A stretch of 49,834 nt of DNA from a virus, in the IMG/VR virus record IMGVR_UViG_3300023112_000024, positions 1 to 49,834 of that record; one strand, written 5' to 3'. Shown here one piece after another: positions 1 to 7,000 of this stretch. Positions within the stretch are counted from its first letter, which is position 1, and each line of letters opens with the position of its first letter. The notes beneath the pieces are model-generated. The model was not told the origin of the DNA, searched no databases, and saw only the letters and a program-made list of their open reading frames with translations. The position numbers and the translations under genes were made by a program.

Positions 1-295
1 TCTGAGTGTCTGTCACTCCAAGCCATCTTTGGGCATCTTTCATCGCAGTTTTCATATCCTGACGATTGACCCTGGCCCATAGATCCAGAAGATCGCCTCC
101 CGGCCCGTCCCCAGCGAAATCATTCCAAACCCCTGCTTTTTCCCCGGCCAGCCTAATCTTCAAGCTCTTCCCTTCGGTTCCGTCCAAGCCGCCAACTTCC
201 CACTCGCCCCCTTTGCGTTTTCCGCCGGGAAGCAGCGTACTAGCCACTGACTCAGCCTGCAGCGCAAGCCTGGCCGCGATCTCGTTCGCCTTCAT
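1..295 (-). CDS. Primase/helicase, N-terminal part (runs off window)
   Basis: Partial gene; 98 codons are visible before the left edge. The protein opens with MKANEIAARLALQAESVAST and continues with LLPGGKRKGGEWEVG, then KAGVWNDFAGDGPGGDLLDLW and a short DAQRWLG helix. This pattern (LLPGGK, then GxWxDF, then GDLLDLW) is known from the N-terminus of phage toprim primase/helicase proteins, which prime and unwind DNA at the fork. The start is the ATG whose first four bases overlap the TGA of the preceding initiator gene (ATGA, 292-295), implying translational coupling. The toprim and helicase domains lie outside the window, so which enzymatic activities it keeps cannot be judged. Confidence 0.7.
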   Translation of the reverse strand, partial: MKANEIAARLALQAESVASTLLPGGKRKGGEWEVGGLDGTEGKSLKIRLAGEKAGVWNDFAGDGPGGDLLDLWARVNRQDMKTAMKDAQRWLGVTDTQ

Positions 296-1059
296 TTCGG
301 ATGTCCCGTCGCCAGCAGCAACGCATCTAAATCAAATCCGGCCGATTTCAATTCATCGGAGCCCCAATCCTGAAGGTAATATTCATTTGGGCCGAGAAAC
401 GTACCCGGATTGAGGATGTAAACCGTCCCAGTTTTTTCAGTTCGATCCATATGATTAGAATATTTTCTCGCTCCCGCGATCAGCGCAGCAGGTTCCACCT
501 TGAGATTGATGCGGGCATTCCATTTCTTCCAACCTACTGTCCAGTTATGACGGTTCGCAGCTTTGGGGTATGCAGCCTTGAATTCTTCAAATAATTCTGG
601 GTGCATTGGGCCGGTAGGCGGATCCTTTGGTTTCTTTGGTGGCAAATCTTTTTTTGAATCAATTTTCTCTAGTCCCGCCTTTGGGGGGACGAAGGGTTTT
701 TCTGTCTCTGTCTCTGTCTCTGTCTCTGTAGTTACGGTTTCGTTACGGTTTCGTAACGGTTTCGTAACGATTCCAGCACATTCAATGAAACCGCACCTCT
801 CAAGCTCTTGGAGAGATTCGGTCAGTGTTGATTCGTCAATTCTTAGTCGAAACGAGATTTCTTTGATTTCTAGGTCAATATTGCCTGAAGATGGGTCTTC
901 ATCCTCGCAAGCTAAAAGCCAAATCATAGGCAATAAAGCGCGAGAATCTGCGCCCATCATTTGGAACTCATAATTGTCTAACATGGTGCGATGGAATCTA
1001 ATCCAAGGGGGGCGACGATCTTTGTAAGATTGATATTTTGACCAATTGATAACTTTCAA
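292..1059 (-). CDS. Lambda-O-like replication initiator protein
   Basis: 255-residue protein. The N-terminus (KVINWSKYQSYKDRRPPWIR, then FHRTMLDNYEF and SRALLPMIWLLA) is the winged-helix opening seen in many phage O-type replication proteins that bind origin DNA and recruit helicase. A Thr-Glu repeat follows near residues 112-121, then a Lys/Pro-rich linker and a C-terminal region with FEEFKAAYPK and WKKWNARI, typical of the helicase-loading end. I chose the TTG at 1059: it overlaps the upstream TGA by four bases (TTGA), has a GAGGA Shine-Dalgarno upstream, and gives the family's usual MKVINW start. An upstream start at 1173 would overlap the regulator gene by 118 bases. The coding sequence contains four 11-bp DNA repeats that look like origin iterons. 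Confidence 0.75.
   Translation of the reverse strand: MKVINWSKYQSYKDRRPPWIRFHRTMLDNYEFQMMGADSRALLPMIWLLACEDEDPSSGNIDLEIKEISFRLRIDESTLTESLQELERCGFIECAGIVTKPLRNRNETVTTETETETETEKPFVPPKAGLEKIDSKKDLPPKKPKDPPTGPMHPELFEEFKAAYPKAANRHNWTVGWKKWNARINLKVEPAALIAGARKYSNHMDRTEKTGTVYILNPGTFLGPNEYYLQDWGSDELKSAGFDLDALLLATGHPK
701..730. repeat. TCTCTG hexanucleotide repeat
   Basis: About five tandem copies of TCTCTG directly beside the iterons. On the minus strand they encode an alternating Thr-Glu run in the initiator linker and make one DNA strand purely pyrimidine over most of the stretch. It may be a flexible linker expansion, a slippage-prone tract or part of the origin architecture. Confidence 0.85.
731..774. 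repeat. Four tandem 11-bp iterons, candidate replication origin
   Basis: Four contiguous 11-bp units: GTTACGGTTTC twice, GTAACGGTTTC, then GTAACGATTCC. Eleven is not a multiple of three, so the repeat is conserved as DNA rather than as peptide. An AT-rich stretch lies about 65-95 bp to the left (644-668). Iterons inside the initiator gene with an AT-rich flank are the arrangement of lambda ori within gene O. The origin assignment is inference from this layout. Confidence 0.6.
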
Positions 1060-1271
1060 CAAGAGGGCTTCCTCTTCCCTCTCTCCAAAAAGTAGCGCAA
1101 CTCCACGCAACGATGCGTTGGGATGCTGGCGAGTTTCCCCGTTCGAAGCCGGTGAATGTATCTGTAAGACCAAGGCCGCCCCAACCCGATCACCATGTCA
1201 GCCCAGGGCTCCTTATATTCATCTAGCATTCGAAGAGTGTCGGCCTCAAAGCTTTCTAAACATACTTTCAT
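1056..1271 (-). CDS. Small putative DNA-binding regulator
   Basis: 71-residue basic protein, first gene of the leftward operon and nearest to the divergent control region. The segment IGLGRPWSYRYIHRLRTGKL followed by IPTHRCVELRYFLERG reads like a helix-turn-helix of the Cro/CII-like phage regulator type, but no canonical family signature is certain. The ATG at 1271 is preceded by AAAGAGAG. Its stop overlaps the initiator TTG (TTGA). Position, size and charge suggest control of the promoter at 1304-1332; this role is inferred. Confidence 0.55.
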   Translation of the reverse strand: MKVCLESFEADTLRMLDEYKEPWADMVIGLGRPWSYRYIHRLRTGKLASIPTHRCVELRYFLERGKRKPSC

Positions 1272-1285
1272 TTGTATCTCTCTTT

Positions 1286-1311
1286 TGTCACGACATTGTG
1301 GACATTCTGTC
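1286..1311. promoter_or_regulatory. Dyad operator-like sequence
   Basis: Two overlapping dyads of TGTC/GACA half-sites. TGTC-ac-GACA lies at 1286-1295, and GACAnnnTGnnCAnnnTGTC at 1292-1311, where all specified bases are symmetric. The second dyad covers the -10 element of the leftward promoter, the usual geometry for repression. The binding protein is unknown; the adjacent 71-residue regulator is an obvious candidate. Confidence 0.5.
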
Positions 1312-1332
1312 CCGAAAGTGCGACTATATCAA
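1304..1332 (-). promoter_or_regulatory. Leftward early promoter
   Basis: Read on the minus strand: TTGATA (-35, 1327-1332), exactly 17 bp, then CAGAAT (-10, 1304-1309). This fits a sigma-70 promoter (5/6 and 4/6 matches) and would start RNA near 1297, leaving a short leader before the regulator ATG at 1271. No equally good rightward promoter was found in the same gap. Confidence 0.5.
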
Positions 1333-1377
1333 CTCATTTAGTTAACTTTAATTATGTTTACTTGCCAAGGAAATATT

Positions 1378-2295
1378 ATGAGCAAAATCGAAAGTGATAA
1401 CAGTCAACACCCTCCTCTCATCGACGGTCAGCGCGGATACGGAATGACCGAAGCGAGGAATCCCCCAGCCAACACCCAAATTAACTACGAGAGTATCCCC
1501 CCGCAGCACACTCCAACCCAACAATTAATGCTTATGATACAAGGGTCTATGGAAAACCCTAATATTGACCGAGATATGGTGAAGGATTTATGGGCAATGC
1601 AAAAAGAAGCTCGAATTCTTGACGCGGAACAGGCCTTCAAAGAAGGGTTATCCATATTTGCTGGGCTCAAAAAGACAATAAATAAACAGACTAAAGGTCA
1701 TGTAAATGACTATGCAGATTACCCGACCCTTGTAAGCACCATCACTCCCTGGCTCGAAGCGTCGGGCCTTTCTTTTGAGCACCAACAGGACGCCCCCGTG
1801 CAGGACGAAAACGGCCGCATAGTCTTCGTAATGGTGCATTGTATAGCTTCTCACAAGGGAGGGCACACAGGAGCGAAGCATAGTATGCCCGCTCTGCCTG
1901 ACTACGAGAATAGCAACAGCCGAACCCTTTCGCCTTCACAGCAATTACAAGCCGCGATCACCTATGCCCAGCGTCAAACTCTCAAGCAGACGTTCGGCCT
2001 GGCCGAAGGAGCAGACAGTCTGCTGGATCTAGATTCGGTCCGAGGGCCGAGTAAGCGGCCAGATGATGTCGACACCGACACCGAAAGCCTCGTATCAAAG
2101 TCGACCAGCCCCCCGAAGGGGAACAAACAGGCGACTGCAACACTAAGCCAGGTCAAGATGATGAAAATGAAGTTGAATAATCTGGGCGTTGACCCGTCCA
2201 CGCTTCTGGCGGAATTCGGGCTAAAAGGGATTGAAGAAGTAGCGCGGCCGAATGTAAACAAGGTGTTGAAATGGATCGAAGGGCAGGCCAATTGA
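1378..2295 (+). CDS. erf: ERF-family single-strand annealing recombinase
   Basis: 305-residue protein. The core, starting near KLDAEQAFKEGL-type sequence (LDAEQAFKEGLSIFAGLKK), followed by NDYADYPTLVSTITPWLEASGL, TGAKHSMPALPD and LQAAITYAQRQTLKQTFGLA, matches the ERF (essential recombination function) superfamily that anneals complementary single strands during phage recombination. The C-terminal half is a Ser/Thr/Pro linker and a small helical end. ATG 1378 is chosen over 1354 because AAGGAA (1367-1372) lies five bases upstream. It is the first gene of a plus-strand cassette with an exonuclease and SSB, its usual partners. Confidence 0.85.
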   Translation: MSKIESDNSQHPPLIDGQRGYGMTEARNPPANTQINYESIPPQHTPTQQLMLMIQGSMENPNIDRDMVKDLWAMQKEARILDAEQAFKEGLSIFAGLKKTINKQTKGHVNDYADYPTLVSTITPWLEASGLSFEHQQDAPVQDENGRIVFVMVHCIASHKGGHTGAKHSMPALPDYENSNSRTLSPSQQLQAAITYAQRQTLKQTFGLAEGADSLLDLDSVRGPSKRPDDVDTDTESLVSKSTSPPKGNKQATATLSQVKMMKMKLNNLGVDPSTLLAEFGLKGIEEVARPNVNKVLKWIEGQAN

Positions 2296-2322
2296 ACGCG
2301 CATGCTTTTGAGGTAGAAACAG

Positions 2323-2919
2323 ATGCTTGAATTCACCGAAGAGGGGCATTTATACAAATGGAACGGCGAGAAAGTCTTGAGTGTTACTCAGACCCTTGAG
2401 CCTTTATACGCATATTCTGGCATCCCGGATCATATTATGAAGGCTGCATCGGAGAGAGGCACCGCCGTGCATCTGGCTTGCGAATACCTCGACAACGGCG
2501 TGGAATTTGATATTAGCCCAGAGATTGAGCCCTACCTGGAAGCGTGGAAAACTTTCTTGATAGACTCTCAATTTGAATGCGAACTGGTTGAAAGCCTGCT
2601 TTATCACCCGCTGTACCGGTATGCAGGAGCAGTCGATAGAGTCGGGCAGTTGCCCGGAAAGGGCAGAGGGAAAAAGAGGCGGGCTATCATAGACATCAAA
2701 ACCACGGTGAATTTGATGCCAACCGCTGGGCCTCAGCTCGCGGCCTATCTTGAAGCCTTTAACGTCAATTTTAAAGACATGCCAGCGCAAGATCGCTACG
2801 TCGTACAACTGAAAAAAGATGGGACATTCAAGTTTCACAAACACGCAGATAAGAATGACTTCCAGTTATTTTTATCCTGCCAAAATATCGTTAAATGGAA
2901 AGCCGCAAATGGCTATTGA
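2323..2919 (+). CDS. PD-(D/E)XK exonuclease
   Basis: 198-residue protein with the ordered motifs of the RecB/Cas4-like PD-(D/E)XK nuclease fold: RGTAVH (His about 50), a Glu near residue 90, GAVDRVG (Asp about 105), IIDIKTT (Asp124-x-Lys126) and QLAAYLEAF. The family resects 5' ends to produce single strands for the annealase, so with the upstream ERF gene it forms a two-component recombination system. The N-terminus LEFTEEGHLYKWNGEKVLSV is typical of phage members of this family. All expected catalytic residues are present. Confidence 0.85.
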   Translation: MLEFTEEGHLYKWNGEKVLSVTQTLEPLYAYSGIPDHIMKAASERGTAVHLACEYLDNGVEFDISPEIEPYLEAWKTFLIDSQFECELVESLLYHPLYRYAGAVDRVGQLPGKGRGKKRRAIIDIKTTVNLMPTAGPQLAAYLEAFNVNFKDMPAQDRYVVQLKKDGTFKFHKHADKNDFQLFLSCQNIVKWKAANGY

Positions 2920-2926
2920 GGGATTC

Positions 2927-3634
2927 ATGAGTGAGCAAGCAGGAAAAATGGCTGAATTCGAGGTGTGCATCGACCAAGAGACGCTAGACATGATGGAAAA
3001 GGCTTTCTCCTTTTGCAGCAACGAGGAATACATTGAAATCAAAACGGATGCTGATTACGACTATGTTGTGGAGATGGTGAAGAAGGTCAAAACCTACGCG
3101 AAGCACGGGACGGTCGCCAGAGGAGAATTAACCCAACCGCTGGAGGCGGCAAAGAAGTCGTTAATTGCCCAGTTCAAGGCATTTGAGACGATGACAGCGG
3201 CCACTGAGAGGCGACTAAAGGATTTAATGGGCGCTTACCAGGCACAGGAGGAAGAGTCCCGCAGGAAGGCTCAGGCGGCGCTAGACAGGAAGGCGGAGGC
3301 GAAAAGGAAGCGTCTTGAGGCAAGAGCTAAAGCTGCTACTGATGATGGGAACGATCAAAAAGCGCAAGATCTTCTCCAGAAGGCGGCATTTCTGCCGGTA
3401 GACCAGGTTGCAGGTGCCCCGGAAGTCGCCGGAGTCTCGCAATCGAGCCGCTATGTAGCAGAGCTAGAGGATCTGTCGCTTTTTGTGGCGGGAGTAGCGT
3501 CAGGGAAAATAGGGCTCAAGTTCATTGATGTCAACCAGCCCGAGCTGAACAAGGCCGCAACAGCTATGGGGCTAGATCTTAACTTCCCCGGCGTATCTGT
3601 TCGCAAAAAAAACCACATTGTTATAAGGAATTAA
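2927..3634 (+). CDS. Coiled-coil protein of the recombination cassette
   Basis: About 235 residues if it starts at ATG 2927 (GAGGGA just upstream). ATG 2909, which overlaps the exonuclease end, and ATG 2948 are also possible. Residues roughly 40-150 are long charged helices (YDYVVEMVKKVKTYAKHG, EAAKKSLIAQF, RRKAQAALDRKAEAKRKRLE). The C-terminal segment (SLFVAGVASGKIGLKFIDVN, then NFPGVSV) resembles phage proteins repeatedly found beside ERF/RecT and exonuclease genes, whose biochemical role is not established. The charged helices may help assemble recombination proteins on DNA; this is inference. Confidence 0.65.
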   Translation: MSEQAGKMAEFEVCIDQETLDMMEKAFSFCSNEEYIEIKTDADYDYVVEMVKKVKTYAKHGTVARGELTQPLEAAKKSLIAQFKAFETMTAATERRLKDLMGAYQAQEEESRRKAQAALDRKAEAKRKRLEARAKAATDDGNDQKAQDLLQKAAFLPVDQVAGAPEVAGVSQSSRYVAELEDLSLFVAGVASGKIGLKFIDVNQPELNKAATAMGLDLNFPGVSVRKKNHIVIRN

Positions 3635-3635
3635 A

Positions 3636-3953
3636 ATGAGTGATCCGCAATTTAAAGAACGATATGACGTAAATTCATGCACCTTCATTGGCCGACTAGG
3701 GGAAGATCCAGAAGCTCGCTATCTGGAGGACGGGACGTCAGTCTGCAATTTCAGCATTGCCGTACAAAAAGGAAAAGTTGCTATGTGGGTACGCTGCGTA
3801 GCATGGAAAAAGCTTGGAGACATCTGTGGTGAATATCTAAAAAAAGGCACTAAAGTCTATGTCTGCGGCAGAATGGATAATCGAAAATACGATAAGGATG
3901 GGGTGTCAATGATATCAACAGAGATTGTGCTGCGAGAAATGCAGATGCTCTAG
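3636..3953 (+). CDS. ssb: Single-stranded DNA-binding protein (short, no acidic tip)
   Basis: 105-residue OB-fold SSB. CTFIGRLGEDPEARYLEDGT, VCNFSIAVQK, WVRCVAWKKLGDICGEYLKK and GTKVYVCGRMDNRKYDKDG are the standard consecutive SSB strands. AAGGAA lies just upstream of the ATG, and the gene begins one base after the previous stop. The protein ends soon after the OB fold (REMQML), so the disordered acidic tail used by bacterial SSB to recruit repair partners is missing. It would coat single-stranded DNA during phage replication and recombination. Last gene of the rightward operon, convergent with the giant gene. Confidence 0.9.
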   Translation: MSDPQFKERYDVNSCTFIGRLGEDPEARYLEDGTSVCNFSIAVQKGKVAMWVRCVAWKKLGDICGEYLKKGTKVYVCGRMDNRKYDKDGVSMISTEIVLREMQML

Positions 3954-4024
3954 GTTCAAGCGCCGGGGAACTGGTTGAGCGATCCTTGACAGTCTTAGGC
4001 TTCACAGAGGCCACCCGGCGACCT
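3954..4024. other. Convergent gap with weak dyad
   Basis: 71 bp between the 3' ends of the SSB gene and the 1819-codon gene. CGCCGGG (3961-3967) is complementary to CCCGGCG (4014-4020), but the loop is 46 bases and no T-run follows on either strand. A terminator is expected here, but the evidence for one is weak. Confidence 0.25.
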
Positions 4025-7000
4025 CTACATTGCATCTTCTTCCCACCCTTTTGGCATTACGGCCTCAGCATATTGTTCGCTGAATTTAGCCATCAAACTC
4101 CTCATCTTCTCATCTATAGAATCTACACGGATTTTCATTTTCTCTCGATCGTCGTCACCGTATCGGCTAATCACTTTCCTTTTATTGGCTCGTAATTCTC
4201 GCAGCCTCGACCTGACATACTTCTCTCTCGCAATCATTCTCGATCTTGGGTCCGATCGAAGCTCGCGCACCAGTTCGACTGACTTCTGCTTCCTGGCGTC
4301 CTTAATCTCCGCACCATGAATACTAATATCTTCCGCCCGATCATAATACCGAGATGGAAGAGACTTACGGTCATCGTAGCCATACAACTTCCGGAGTATT
4401 ATAATATCATCGACCTCAATATCTTCCCCGATTGCGAGCTTATGGCCCATATTCAGGGAGTCAGTAACCGTTCTGAGCGCCGCGCCACCAGCAAAATCGA
4501 CAAGCAGATCCAGCCACTCCGGCGATACGTCGAAGAACCCCGGTCGGCGCGAGCTGCCCCCAGAGCCTTCGCTCAGGAATTTTGCAATTGCTTTAGAGGA
4601 TTCGCGGGACGATGACCAATACCTCTCCGCATTAGGAAGCTCCGGCCCATAGCCAAGACTCTCTGGCATCACTGGAATGCCAGCCCAGTTCTTATTTTCA
4701 GCGATCTGGGCAAACGGATCGATCACCGTGGGGGCCAGCGTTTGCAATAATGTGCCTTGGCCTACGGGATTGAATGCGTCTACGACAGAACTGGTAAATC
4801 TCCCGGCAGAATCCAGAGGGCTATACGATTGATCTTTCTCGGTCGCCGCCTGGAATCCTCGGCCCAACTCCTGGCCTAAGACATGCAGCGCGTTATATCC
4901 CCAAGGCAGCGGCCACTTAAAGATCGGGCCATCCTCCCCCATAATAATTAGGTTTCTGTTCTTTACGTGGTCAGGCAACGCATCGTAACGATTCTCGCCA
5001 TCATCATCATCACCCGACAATATGCGGTTCAAGATATCAAAAATCATAGCGAAGCCCACAGTGGCTCCAGCGAGCTTCCTGCCCTTCTTTGAGTGCTTTA
5101 ATGTTTGTAGCATCCTCACAGAGCCTTGCATCGAGGCGTTAAAGAACAGGAACGCGGCGTTCATTGCAGGCCCGTACATACCTTTCCTGTTAAAGTTAAC
5201 GGTCAGATCCTTCGCCAGAGAAGCCGCAGCCCTCTCAGACATACCGCCCCCTCCCTCCTCAACGGGTGTAACCCCGTGTTTGAATGCGGATAGCCGAATC
5301 GCGTTCTCAACTATAGTGTTGTAGTCATCAACAAGCTTGATGATAGGCTTCAAGATGTGATCTTGGCGGCCAGTTTTGTTGAACCGCTCAACCCTCTTGT
5401 TCAGGTCAGCAGCGGTCTTTTCCAGATCGTTGTGGACATCGATCCAGCCCGTCTTACCCCCGGCCTTCCGGAATCTTTCCGCCCAAGCCACCCACTCGTC
5501 GTTCGCATCCGACGCCATCTCATTTCGGATGTTCTTTTTCAAACCCTTCACCGCCTTCGGGAAATCGGCCATGATCTTTAATTCCATGCCTTCCAATTCA
5601 GTGCTCGTCAAATTGTATGCAGCGGTCTGTACGTCACGGGCGGGATTAGAGATAAAGAACTCAATATTGTAATTGGTGTTCATCGCAGACAGGAACCTAT
5701 TTAATGACATCAAGGTACGCAGGCCCCGGTTCATTCCCGTCTGGTCAAGGTTCTTCATCGCGCCAACCAATCTCATGGCCGAAGGATTCTCTTCATTGAA
5801 TGTAATGAAGTGCTGCTCCCCGTCCACCTTTACGGACAGAACATTATCTTTATTAGCAGGGTTCACCTCAGAATATCCCGCCTCGCCTTTCATTTTTAGT
5901 TCGTTTTCTGGATCTTTCTTGTACTTCACCCAAGACATTAGCTCAGGTTCGTCAACTTTCCACCAGGCGGGATCTGAATTCTCGTAGACAAAATTGAGCA
6001 AAGCTTTACCAACCCGATTTTTTTCTGCACGGACTTGGCTTACTTGGTACTGGGAGATCATGTTGCCAACCAAATTATCATGGTCTACATCCATCGAAGA
6101 GCCGACTCGCTGCTTGCTTTCCTTTCCCTTAATATTGAAGCCTTGCCCGTGAGCAGAAGAAAGATTGGCAACGGAATTATTAAAATCAGCCCGGCTCAGA
6201 GGGACGTAATGCCCGTATCGGGACATCCAAGCATTGGCTTCGAATGGAGATAACAGGTCATTATCGACCAATAGATCTACTCGAGCTTTATTGATCTTGT
6301 CTACTAGCTTGGCCACAGCAGGCAATTTCTCGTTTGCTCTTCTGTGCTCCAATATTTCTCGAGCCTCCTCATTAGACATCCCAGAAAGGGCCTTATTGTT
6401 GTCTCGGTTAGGATTAATCTCTTCCAGATAAGCGTTTGCTTCTTCTGCGTGGCGGGCATGAAGATATTCACCCACCTGCCCCATTGTCAGAGATGAATTG
6501 CCAATCGCTTCCAGTAAAGGCGTGAGATAGTCACGCTCGAAATTAGCCAGCTTTTCTCCCGCAAGCCCCTGCCATATCGATTCAGCCATATAGAAATCGG
6601 CATCTTCATTGCTGACCCGGCCTTTTTGCACCTCTTTCGCGTCAATCATCTTGTCCTGAAAGTTGTACCGGAATTCGTTTAAGCGCCCCCGGATCGTGGT
6701 TTCAATCGCTTGAACCTCTCCGAGCGTAGGCATAGGCGTTGGCGCTAAATCTGGATCACCCGCTTCTATCGAGAAGAACGTGGCCGTATCGTAGATCCGC
6801 TCCATTGCGGCATCGTCCAGATCGACGTACCAGTAGCCGGACGGGGATAGCGAGGAAGCTACCTTTTCAGCAGTCTCCTTGTCGCGATACCATTCTATTT
6901 CCCCAGAGCGAGCCCTGTCCCATTCGCCGTTTACATCAACGAGCCCCCACCTTTCGCCGCCTTTCTCTCCCGCCTCTTGCAGAAGCTCCACATCGTATGG

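Noticed and set aside
731-774. CRISPR-like array
   Set aside because: Units are 11 bp and contiguous, with no spacers and no cas genes.
563-973. Plus-strand open frame with Ser-Val repeats
   Set aside because: Antisense reading of the hexanucleotide repeat in the initiator gene.
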